From assembly GCA_013286305.1 (NCBI GenBank), contig JABDFW010000006.1:7422-71193 (forward strand): DNA of 63,772 nt, written 5' to 3'. The position numbers were made by a program, and so were the translations under genes. This document shows positions 26,655 to 34,337 of the stretch, piece by piece. Below the pieces are notes generated by a model, which was not told where the DNA came from, ran no database searches, and saw nothing but the letters and a program-made list of their open reading frames with translations. The stretch's first letter is position 1. Every line of letters starts with the position of its first letter. The stretch is from Bacteroidota bacterium. GTDB lineage: Bacteria > Bacteroidota > Bacteroidia > Chitinophagales > Chitinophagaceae.

Positions 26655-27674
26655 CTATCGTTTTTCAATCTTGTCGTAAAAGCCTCCAAAATTGTTCAAC
26701 CGCACTCTCTCTTCTTTAAAAAAATTACCGGGGAAACCAAGATCAATCTCACTCGCTTTGTCAAGCTTTTGCATATCTTCTTCCGAAATTACCAAGCCAA
26801 CCGTTTTTAAATTTTCTTCTAGTTGGCTAACCTTTGTAGCGCCTACAATGGGAATGCAGGAAAAGCCTTTTTGCATCGTCCATTTTAAAGCCACGTGAGA
26901 GGGTTCAACCCCCAACTTTTCTGCAATAGCCATTACTTCTTTTGTAATAGCGATGCTTGTTTCATTCAGCCGGTTGCTGCCCGGTTTTATTCTGCCTGCA
27001 TCGCCGCGTAAATATTTGCCTGTAAGAGCCCCGCCTGCCAAAGGGGCCCAGGGCGTTAACGTCATTCCAAAATGTTGTGCCATGGGTATAAGGTCTCTTT
27101 CGGGGCTTCGCTGCAATAAGCTATATTCTACCTGCAGAGCAATAAACTGGCTCCAACCCATCAGTTCAGCCATGGTATTGCCTTTGGCAACTATCCATGC
27201 AGGCGTATCGCTTATGGCAGCATAATTTACTTTGCCCTGCTTTATAAGATCGTCCAGCCCTCTCAGTACTTCATCAACAGGCGTAAGGTCATCCCAAATA
27301 TGCAGGTACAGTATATCAACAAAATCTGTTTGTAATCTCTTTAAGCTACCCTCTACACTTCGCATCATATTTTTCCGGTTATTACCCGATGCGTTGGGGT
27401 TGGTATAGTTATCTTTTAAAGAATACTTGGTAGCGATGACAAAATAATCACGGTCGCGCGGGCTAACAAATTCCCCTATGATCTTTTCACTGGTGCCCAA
27501 TTTATAAATGTTGGCAGTATCAACAAAATTACCGCCCGCATTTGCGAATGCCTCCATAATAGCAAAACTTGTTTCTTTATCTGCGCCCCAGCCTGCCTCT
27601 GTGCCAAAACCCATGGTGCCGAGGCAAAGTTCAGATACCTTTAAGCCAGATCTTCCCAATAATTTATATTTCAT
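26655..27674 (-). CDS. Aldo/keto reductase
   Basis: 339 residues, a TIM-barrel NADPH-dependent carbonyl reductase. The start MKYKLLGRSGLKVSELCLGTMGFG is typical. The catalytic tetrad is visible as Asp in FVDTANIY, Tyr in the same motif, Lys in IATKYSL and His in LYLHIWD. The coenzyme-phosphate region IPIVGATKVSQLEENL is near the C-terminus. Closest in type to the YghZ/Kv-beta-like branch. It stands alone; substrate unknown. Confidence 0.92.
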   Translation of the reverse strand: MKYKLLGRSGLKVSELCLGTMGFGTEAGWGADKETSFAIMEAFANAGGNFVDTANIYKLGTSEKIIGEFVSPRDRDYFVIATKYSLKDNYTNPNASGNNRKNMMRSVEGSLKRLQTDFVDILYLHIWDDLTPVDEVLRGLDDLIKQGKVNYAAISDTPAWIVAKGNTMAELMGWSQFIALQVEYSLLQRSPERDLIPMAQHFGMTLTPWAPLAGGALTGKYLRGDAGRIKPGSNRLNETSIAITKEVMAIAEKLGVEPSHVALKWTMQKGFSCIPIVGATKVSQLEENLKTVGLVISEEDMQKLDKASEIDLGFPGNFFKEERVRLNNFGGFYDKIEKR

Positions 27675-27720
27675 AGTATGTTAGTGTTTTGTATAGTGCT
27701 TAAATGGTTTGCACTTGCAG

Positions 27721-27728
27721 CAAAGCTA
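27721..27728 (-). promoter_or_regulatory. -7 element (TAGCTTTG) for the aldo/keto reductase
   Basis: Minus-strand match to TAnnTTTG, 47 bases upstream of the start. No clear -33 TTG is seen at the expected distance. Confidence 0.4.
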
Positions 27729-27836
27729 AGTAAAGTGATGACATGCTGTAAAGACGACCTGGCCCGGTAACATAAAATAGGTTTGTTTTTTTGGAAGAAG
27801 TTTTGCATTTTTGATTATGATCCCAAACCATCATTT

Positions 27837-27929
27837 ATGAAGAAAATAACCTTAATGCCCTTATTGTTTTTGCTTGTTTTAAGCTGCTTAGCCGAAAGAG
27901 TATCTTTTTTAAATTTAAATTTGTTGTAA
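27837..27929 (+). pseudogene. Possible lipoprotein remnant (30 aa)
   Basis: ATG to TAA gives MKKITLMPLLFLLVLSCLAE followed by ten residues. This is a complete lipoprotein signal with lipobox LVLSC but almost no mature part. It may be the stump of a decayed lipoprotein gene or chance. The promoter-like TAAATTTG at 27916 lies inside it and probably serves the next gene. Confidence 0.25.
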
Positions 27930-27943
27930 ATTAATCAAAACTT

Positions 27944-28421
27944 ATGTGGAAAGTTGAGCGTTTTGATATTAGCGAAGTGGGACAAGCGAACAGCCCCACC
28001 GAGAGGGTTTTAGAAGTGAATTTTAAAAAAAAAAGTATTAGCAGTATTACTATTGTCGTTTATCATTTTTGGTGTGGATATTGGTTGGGCAATAGCATTA
28101 GGCAAGTATAAGACAGCTTTTGGAGTATTGTTTCTGTTGCTATTTTTTTTATTAAAACGGTTACCCTGGTATATTGCTTCAATTAGCAAAAACAACTATC
28201 TTTCAATTGATCCGGAAGGGATTACTTATAGGAAAAGTAAACTGCGGTGGGGTGACATTGAGAAAATTTTATTTTATCCGGCAGCAACCGGTATAGATTA
28301 CGATATTCTGTCAATATCTTTAAAAAAGAAAAAGGTGATTGATATAGGACTTCCTAAAAGCTATATTAATAGCACGGTTGAAATAATTGCGTCTTATATT
28401 AACAAATACAGAACTGCCTAA
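27944..28421 (+). pseudogene. PH-like two-helix membrane protein, frameshifted at an A10 run
   Basis: The ATG at 27944 starts MWKVERFDISEVGQANSPTE and reads to VNFKKK, then runs out of frame to a stop at 28109. One base less in the run of ten A (28025-28034) joins it to a frame reading KVLAVLLLLSFIIFGVD and on to 28421. The second part has two helices (about 28035-28170) and then a soluble domain, SIDPEGITYRKSKLRWGDIEKILFYP, like bacterial PH/bPH domains. The second frame has no ATG at its beginning (TTG at 28053 only), so the fusion is the likely native protein. It may be a real frameshift, slippage or assembly error. Confidence 0.6.
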
Positions 28422-28452
28422 ACGATATTTTTTTAACTTATAATTGGATTTT

Positions 28453-28971
28453 ATGAATAAAATTTTTACGATGCCTACGTGGCTAGTATTTATCCTTTTG
28501 ATGCTGCCGGCGGTTTTTCCTTCTTCTGCAATTGGCTATGTACTTGCAATAATTTGGTTAACAGGCTTGTTAGGGTATATTTATTTTCTTGCTAATAGCC
28601 TGTTTCTAAAGCTTCCTTTGGTACATGACCTTAAAATTAAAAGGTTCAGGTTTAATTTTTTCTTTGTTTTGGTGTATTCAGTATTTATAATAGTATTTTT
28701 TAAAGGTGGATACGTGATTAGCCAGGATAATTTTAAGGATTATGGCTGGATGCTTGCAATCATTATTCCAGCGCACCTTTACACAATGTTTTGTGTGTTT
28801 TATATAATTTGGTTTATAGCAAAATGTGTTGCAACAATTGAGAATAATAAAATAGTTGGTTTTGAAAGTTATGCGGGGATTTTCTTTTTGTTATGGTTTT
28901 TCCCGGTGGGTATTTGGTGGGTTCATCCAAAAGTTAAAAAAATATTTGCAATTGATATTGATGAGGCGTAA
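28453..28971 (+). CDS. Hypothetical four-helix membrane protein
   Basis: 172 residues from the ATG at 28453 (a TTG at 28444 adds three). Four or five hydrophobic helices: about residues 7-25, 28-46, 65-85, 100-125 and 145-160. There is no recognisable domain; a WW-rich C-terminal loop (FFPVGIWWVHPKVKKIF) is notable. It is probably co-transcribed with the preceding frameshifted PH-like gene (31-bp gap), which suggests a two-gene membrane unit. Function unknown. Confidence 0.65.
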   Translation: MNKIFTMPTWLVFILLMLPAVFPSSAIGYVLAIIWLTGLLGYIYFLANSLFLKLPLVHDLKIKRFRFNFFFVLVYSVFIIVFFKGGYVISQDNFKDYGWMLAIIIPAHLYTMFCVFYIIWFIAKCVATIENNKIVGFESYAGIFFLLWFFPVGIWWVHPKVKKIFAIDIDEA

Positions 28972-28987
28972 GTAAGAATAGTGCTTA

Positions 28988-29024
28988 TAACGGATGACAT
29001 CTTTTAAAAAGATGTCATCCGTTA
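28988..29024. terminator. Perfect 18-bp-arm hairpin between convergent genes
   Basis: The arms 28988-29005 and 29007-29024 are perfect reverse complements (TAACGGATGACATC...GATGTCATCCGTTA) around an A/T core. The position between two convergent genes fits a bidirectional terminator, although the arms are unusually long and the sequence inside is a T4/A4 core rather than a U-tail. Confidence 0.65.
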
Positions 29025-29087
29025 ATTATAAAAGCGGCATTGCGGTTCTTCTAATTATTATTTGCAGGGCGCTACCTGGCGCCATTC

Positions 29088-30932
29088 TTATGCCGCTTCA
29101 GGTATAGTAAAAATAAAACTTGTGCCATTGGCTACTTCCAGCTTTTCTGTTGCCCGCAACTGGTTGCACAATGCTTTTACTAATTGCCTGCCGAAAGAAG
29201 TATTGCGTTTATCATTCCATTCTCCCGGCTGTATGCCTTTGCCATTGTCTTTTACCTCGAGTGTAAAATTACCTTCAGCATGTTTAAAGGCTATCCGCAG
29301 GCGGGGATGTTCAATGCCGGTAAAAGCATATTTAAAGGCATTGGTGAGCAGCTCGTTCAATATAAGGCCCAGCGGCAGGGCTTTGTCAATATCCACCCAA
29401 TCCTCTTCAACATCCAGTTCTGTTGTAAAATTATCAGGGCCATAACCGTAGGAAGTTGCAAGAAAGTCTGCCAGCTCCCGAATATATTCTTTCATGTTTA
29501 TGCGGGTGATATCATCGGTTTTATATAGCCGCTGGTGTATAAGCGACATAGCCTGCACCCTGTGCTTGCTTTCCTGTACGGCATTTATGGCGCTTTCCTC
29601 TGTAAGCCGCATGCTCTGTAAATTAAGCAGGCTGGTTACTATCTGGAGATTGTTTTTTACACGGTGGTGCAATTCTTTCATCATTACAGAAAGCGCTGTG
29701 CTTTGTTTGGAAAGCTCATCCCGCTGTGCCGAAACAGTCCGGTTAAGCCTGGCAGTTTTACGCAGGTTGTAATAAATAAAGCCGGCAATAAGTAAAACGG
29801 CAAAAGCGCCGGCTCCCAGTATAATGTTAAGTTTTTTATTGTAATTTATCTGTGCCTGCTGCGATACAATTTGTTTGTCTTTATTATCGGTATCGTATTT
29901 TTCCTGCAGGTCTTTTAGCTGGAACGATTTGTCTTTGTCAAAAATACTGTCTTTGAGGCCTGAAAGCATTGTTGCGTAAGCCAGAGCGTCTTTATAATTT
30001 CCTTGTTTTTCATATATTTTTCTTAATAGTATGTACATGTCTAATCTTGTGCGGTCAAGTCCCCCGGGTATTTTACTACCAATTTGAATGGCGTCCATTG
30101 CCGTTTTTTCGCTTAAAGGCAACTGCTGCATTTCATAATACAGGTTTGCCTCGTTGGTTATAATATAAGCTTTAAAAAGGTCTGAAGAAACTGAATCGGC
30201 AATGTGCTCTGCCTGCTTGTAAACTGTGAGCGCATTATTATATTCTTTATTGTTCTTGAACGAAATACCCATATCCAGCAGAAGTGACACTTTCAGCTGT
30301 GTAATTTTTAGATCGGCCGACTTTGCCAAAGCCTCTTTATAGGTTTCAATAGCTTTATTGTGCATTTTTTTAAGATCGTAAATAATACCCTGGGTAATTA
30401 AAAGGCGTACTTCCCTTTCTTTAAGATGGTGTTCGCGGGTTATGGCAAGGCCTTTCTGTATGTAGTCATTTGCTTTATCAAAATCGGCGGGCGTGTTATC
30501 TGTTTCACCAGTGGTTTTGTATATCCACGCAATAGCCTGAAGTGCAATTGCCTGTGTTCCAAAATCATTAAAGTGTTCCGCCATACCCAATTCTGTTAAA
30601 TAACTTTTAAGGGCTGCAGGAAAATCGTTTAGTGTTGAATAATTTCCACCAAGATATTCGTATGCCAGCATAACCGCGGTATCCGCATGGGCAGCGGTGG
30701 CAGCAGCCAGTATAAGGCTGCCTAATTTAACCGATTGCCTTGGCGTTATACCCGGGAATTTTTGAAGCTTTTGCAGTTGATGTAAGCGTGCAGAGTCCGG
30801 CATAACCGACTGCGTTACTTTAAGAGAGCTATCAAAAGAAACCTGGGTTTGTGCTTTTGAAAGCCCGGACAATAATGTTACCATGATGAAGCAAACGGAA
30901 GCAGTTATATTGGTTTTTAACGGGGATAGCAT
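29088..30932 (-). CDS. TPR-containing sensor histidine kinase (HisKA_2 type)
   Basis: 614 residues. A signal peptide or first helix (residues 8-26) is followed by about 300 residues of TPR-like helical repeats (for example HNKAIETYKEALAKSADL, EYNNALTVYKQAEHIADS). Next are a transmembrane helix at about 369-389 and a HisKA_2 dimerisation domain with the phosphorylated His in ELHHRVKNNLQIVTSLLNLQ (about 420-439). An HATPase_c domain follows (ILNELLTNAFKYA; DNGKGI). Periplasmic or extracytoplasmic TPRs probably receive the signal. No response regulator is adjacent, so it is an orphan kinase. Confidence 0.92.
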   Translation of the reverse strand: MLSPLKTNITASVCFIMVTLLSGLSKAQTQVSFDSSLKVTQSVMPDSARLHQLQKLQKFPGITPRQSVKLGSLILAAATAAHADTAVMLAYEYLGGNYSTLNDFPAALKSYLTELGMAEHFNDFGTQAIALQAIAWIYKTTGETDNTPADFDKANDYIQKGLAITREHHLKEREVRLLITQGIIYDLKKMHNKAIETYKEALAKSADLKITQLKVSLLLDMGISFKNNKEYNNALTVYKQAEHIADSVSSDLFKAYIITNEANLYYEMQQLPLSEKTAMDAIQIGSKIPGGLDRTRLDMYILLRKIYEKQGNYKDALAYATMLSGLKDSIFDKDKSFQLKDLQEKYDTDNKDKQIVSQQAQINYNKKLNIILGAGAFAVLLIAGFIYYNLRKTARLNRTVSAQRDELSKQSTALSVMMKELHHRVKNNLQIVTSLLNLQSMRLTEESAINAVQESKHRVQAMSLIHQRLYKTDDITRINMKEYIRELADFLATSYGYGPDNFTTELDVEEDWVDIDKALPLGLILNELLTNAFKYAFTGIEHPRLRIAFKHAEGNFTLEVKDNGKGIQPGEWNDKRNTSFGRQLVKALCNQLRATEKLEVANGTSFIFTIPEAA

Positions 30933-31018
30933 GGCCGCTAATTTGTTGTTATGGAAAGATAAGAAAATGTATATTATACGGGCGCGTATTATTTAGAGGA
31001 AACCGCCAGGTAATAATA

Positions 31019-33493
31019 TTATTCCACTATCCTCAACTTAGCATAATTAAGCATGATCTTTTTTTCGCCATTTACATCAAATTTTACGGTAGCTATGGGG
31101 TTATGGGCGCTGCCTTCCATTTTGGTAACCAGGCCAAAGCCAAACTTCTGATGCTCTACTTTTTGGCCTGCCTGTAAATTACTGGTATCACTTGCCACAA
31201 AATCAGCAGACGGGATATGATTTACCGGTTGTGGCTTTGGTGCAACAGGCAGGTATGAAGGTTTCTGGTTACTGGTTGCAGGTTTTTTTGAACCGGTATC
31301 TGAGTATTGGTAATTACTTTCATTGCCAAAGCCCCGGTGCATTCTTTCAAATGCACTGCCCATGTTAACCCCGCTTTGGTTTCTTGCACCACCGCCTGCA
31401 TAGCTTTTATCAATATGCTCAGCAGGCAGTTCTTCTAAAAAACGGCTCGGTTCATTCTGTACCAGGCTGCCAAAACGGTAACGGGCGTTGGCATAGGTTA
31501 TCCATAAACGTGCCTTAGCCCTTGTTACCGCTACATAAAACAAGCGGCGCTCTTCTTCCAACTCTTCACGTGTATTGATACTCATCGCGCTGGGGAATAA
31601 TGTTTCTTCCACGCCACCTACAAATACAACAGAAAACTCCAACCCCTTGGCAGCATGTATGGTCATCAGTTTTACAACATCGCCATTCCCTTTATCTTCA
31701 TCTGCATCTGTTAACAGGGTTATTTGCTGAAGATAAGAGCCAAGAGATACCTCACCCCCCTGCCCCCTCTCCACAGGTGGAGAGGGGGTGAGACCGCCTT
31801 CTCCGGTTATCACGCCATCGTCACCAGCCGGCTGGCTGGCTGGTGACGATGGTGTGATTGTAATATCATTGGTTATGAAACCATCTTCATCTATCTGCGC
31901 ACGGTTAACCCTGTCGTCCACCCACTCTTTTATTGAGTTCAATAGTTCCTGAATATTTTCATACCTCGCTAATCCTTCAGATGTTTTGTCGCTAAAAAGT
32001 TCTTTTACCAGGTTTGTATGCTTACCTACCTGTACCGCTACATCGTATGCATTCTTTGTTTTAAGCATGCTTTGAAAATAGCGTATCATGGTGGTGAAAT
32101 TCTGCAGTATCTCTAGCGTACCTGCTTTAAAACCGAACTCTGCGGCACGCATCAGCACTTCCCATAAAGTAATATTTTGTTCATTGGCTATGATGACCGC
32201 TTTTTCAATAGTTGTTTTACCAATGCCGCGGACCGGATAATTTATAATTCGTTTTAATGCTTCTTCGTCCCTTGTATTTACAATTACGCGCAGGTATGCC
32301 AGCAGGTCCTTTATCTCCTTGCGCTGGTAAAAGCTTACACCGCCATAAATGCGGTAAGCGATGCCCATTTTGCGCAGGCTTTCTTCAAAACTGCGGCTTT
32401 GCGCGTTGGTACGATATAGTATTGCAAAGTCTTTATTATAATAATGGTTGCGCAGCTTTTGCTCTTGTATGGTATCTGCAACAAAACGCCCCTCCTCATT
32501 ATCCGTCATGGTGCGGACAAGACGAATTTTTTCACCGTTTTCATTCTCTGTCCACAAAGCTTTTGGTATCTGGCCTTTATTATTTTTTATAACTTCATTA
32601 GCTATGTTTAGAATGCTTTGCGTACTGCGGTAATTCTGTTCAAGCTTCACCACTTTAACATCGTCATAATCTTTTTGAAACTGGAAAATATTTTCAATGG
32701 TTGCACCCCGAAAGCTATAGATGCTTTGGGCATCATCGCCCACAACACAAATATTCTCATGTACCGCAGCAAGCAACTTAGTGATTTGATATTGCACAGC
32801 ATTGGTATCCTGGTACTCGTCTATCATGATGTATTTAAACTTGTGCTGGTATTTGTACAGCACTTCAGGAAAATCTCTCAGCAACTCATACATTTTCAAC
32901 AACAGGTCATCAAAGTCCATGGCGCCATTCTTAAAACAACGCACTGAATATGCCTGATAAACCTGCGCAATGGCGGGGCGGTTAGAGCGCATATCTTCCT
33001 GCTGAATATAATAATCTGTGGCATATTCCGCTGGCCCGACCAGCCCATTTTTTGCCTGAGAAATACGGTTATGCACTATGTTAGGCTTATAGTGCTTATC
33101 GTCGAGATTAAGTTCGTTGATAACGGTTTTTAATACAGAACGGCTGTCATCAGTATCATAAATGGTGAAGTTATTTGGAAAGCCGATCCGGGGTGCTTCA
33201 GCACGCAATATTCTTGCAAATACGCTGTGAAATGTGCCAATATATAAACTACGAGCTTCTGTATTGCCCAATATTTTTTCTACACGCTCCTTCATCTCAG
33301 CGGCGGCCTTATTTGTAAAAGTTAACGCCAGTATATTAAAAGCGTCCACGCCATTTGCCATAAGATGCGCAATCCGGGTAGTTAGTACCTTGGTTTTACC
33401 ACTGCCAGCGCCCGCTATTATCATTAAAGGCCCGTTTAAATGCGTAACTGCTTCACGCTGTGGTTCATTCAACCCCTTCAAATATTCCTGCAT
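31019..33493 (-). CDS. pcrA: ATP-dependent DNA helicase, UvrD/PcrA/Rep type
   Basis: 824 residues. All SF1A helicase motifs are present: I (IAGAGSGKTKVLTTR, residues 27-41), Ia (LTFTNKAAAEMKER), II (DEYQDTN), III (GDDAQSIYSFRGA), IV (YRSTQSIL), V (TIHAAKGLEF) and VI (FYVAVTRAK). A Tudor-like C-terminal end (QKVEHQKFGFGLVTKMEG) is typical of PcrA for RNA polymerase contact. Its role is nucleotide excision repair and removal of DNA-bound proteins. Residues about 546-581 are an in-frame, low-complexity insertion (TPSSPASQPAGDDGV..TPSPPVERGQGG) encoded by two palindromic DNA repeats, in a region between motifs IV and V. Confidence 0.95.
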   Translation of the reverse strand: MQEYLKGLNEPQREAVTHLNGPLMIIAGAGSGKTKVLTTRIAHLMANGVDAFNILALTFTNKAAAEMKERVEKILGNTEARSLYIGTFHSVFARILRAEAPRIGFPNNFTIYDTDDSRSVLKTVINELNLDDKHYKPNIVHNRISQAKNGLVGPAEYATDYYIQQEDMRSNRPAIAQVYQAYSVRCFKNGAMDFDDLLLKMYELLRDFPEVLYKYQHKFKYIMIDEYQDTNAVQYQITKLLAAVHENICVVGDDAQSIYSFRGATIENIFQFQKDYDDVKVVKLEQNYRSTQSILNIANEVIKNNKGQIPKALWTENENGEKIRLVRTMTDNEEGRFVADTIQEQKLRNHYYNKDFAILYRTNAQSRSFEESLRKMGIAYRIYGGVSFYQRKEIKDLLAYLRVIVNTRDEEALKRIINYPVRGIGKTTIEKAVIIANEQNITLWEVLMRAAEFGFKAGTLEILQNFTTMIRYFQSMLKTKNAYDVAVQVGKHTNLVKELFSDKTSEGLARYENIQELLNSIKEWVDDRVNRAQIDEDGFITNDITITPSSPASQPAGDDGVITGEGGLTPSPPVERGQGGEVSLGSYLQQITLLTDADEDKGNGDVVKLMTIHAAKGLEFSVVFVGGVEETLFPSAMSINTREELEEERRLFYVAVTRAKARLWITYANARYRFGSLVQNEPSRFLEELPAEHIDKSYAGGGARNQSGVNMGSAFERMHRGFGNESNYQYSDTGSKKPATSNQKPSYLPVAPKPQPVNHIPSADFVASDTSNLQAGQKVEHQKFGFGLVTKMEGSAHNPIATVKFDVNGEKKIMLNYAKLRIVE
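31751..31858. repeat. Two palindromic repeats inserted in frame in the helicase gene
   Basis: Module A, 31751-31792: CCCCCTCTCCA (31763-31773) pairs with TGGAGAGGGGG (31778-31788) around a CAGG loop, and the outer CTCACCCC pairs with GGGGTGAG. Module B: arms 31809-31829 and 31838-31858 pair over 21 bases with one G:T mismatch (core CCATCGTCACCAGCC). Both are read through as helicase residues about 546-581, with no stop. Module A resembles intergenic GC-rich palindromes that recur in Bacteroidota genomes (from memory). Confidence 0.85.
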
Positions 33494-33600
33494 GGGTGCA
33501 AGTTAAGTTGATTGGGGGAATGAGGGATGGGTGGATAAAGAGAAAGTAATTTTTTATCAATTTATAGGGATTTTTTGTGCAAAAAAATATTGTAATATAT

Positions 33601-33826
33601 CTACGAACTACGAATCAATACGAATTAGAAGACAAGTCCATCTACGAATTACGAATCAATACGAATATACGAATTGGAGAGTGCCGGTATGATCAGCACA
33701 AGTTTGAAACCACAAACTTAACTAATAAAAGCTTTGAATATATATGAATGCGAGAAACTCTACAGGGCTTACATCGCATCGTTCTTTATTCGTAAATTCG
33801 TACTAATTCGTATTTCGTAGGACTTG
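33601..33826. repeat. ACGAAT-rich imperfect inverted repeat pair
   Basis: Two direct copies of about 28 bases (33601-33628; 33642-33677) are built from TACGAAT units. At 33788-33826 the reverse complement of the same pattern appears (ATTCGTAAATTCGTACTAAT...). CAAGTCC beside the left copy and GGACTTG beside the right copy are also inverted, so the arms extend to about 36-40 bases with indels. The enclosed about 110 bp hold no ORF. The right arm ends next to the DUF983 promoter. Confidence 0.75.
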
Positions 33827-33849
33827 AACGCTATGCTATAATCTATTAT

Positions 33850-33857
33850 TAACTTTG
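33850..33857 (+). promoter_or_regulatory. -7 element (TAACTTTG) for DUF983 gene
   Basis: Matches TAnnTTTG, 20 bases before the ATG at 33877. The nearest TTG (33824-33826) lies in the edge of the inverted-repeat element, 23 bases upstream, slightly longer than usual. Confidence 0.4.
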
Positions 33858-33876
33858 CAGCTATAAATTTCATATC

Positions 33877-34332
33877 ATGAGCAGCAGTAAACCATCCTAT
33901 TTGTGGAGTGTGATATGTAATAAATGCCCCCGGTGCAGGGAGGGTGATCTTTTTATAACCAACAATGCCTATGCTTTTGGGCATGGTAAATACATGAAAA
34001 TGTTTGATCACTGCCCTGTTTGCGGGCAACGCACCGATATTGAAGTTGGCTTTTATTACGGCACCTCTTTTGTGAGTTATGGGTTAACCGTTGTTTTATC
34101 AGGTATCACTTTTGCATTGTGGTGGTTTTTATTTGGCTTTTCTATAAATGATAACAGTATTTTTTGGTGGCTGGGCGTAAATTCTTTTTTACTGCTTATT
34201 ATGCAGCCCTTATTCATGCGCGTCTCACGCACTTTATGGCTTGGCTGGTTTGTTAAATACGACCCGGATTGGAAAGACCATCCTGCACCGCCCCCGGAGC
34301 GTATTGTAGAAGATGAAATGAATAACTGGTAA
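33877..34332 (+). CDS. DUF983 domain-containing membrane protein
   Basis: 151 residues. A cysteine-rich head has CNKCPRC (Cys14, Cys17, Cys20) and HCPVCG (Cys46, Cys49), likely metal-binding. Two hydrophobic helices follow (about residues 66-90 and 94-120). The pattern of Cys pairs followed by two helices is the DUF983 family, which is frequent in Bacteroidota and Alphaproteobacteria. Function unknown. It is convergent with the GH78-like gene (5-bp gap). Confidence 0.88.
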   Translation: MSSSKPSYLWSVICNKCPRCREGDLFITNNAYAFGHGKYMKMFDHCPVCGQRTDIEVGFYYGTSFVSYGLTVVLSGITFALWWFLFGFSINDNSIFWWLGVNSFLLLIMQPLFMRVSRTLWLGWFVKYDPDWKDHPAPPPERIVEDEMNNW

Positions 34333-34337
34333 TTTAC

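Noticed and set aside
33601-33826. CRISPR array or iterons
   Set aside because: Units are few, short and inverted; no spacers or replication gene.
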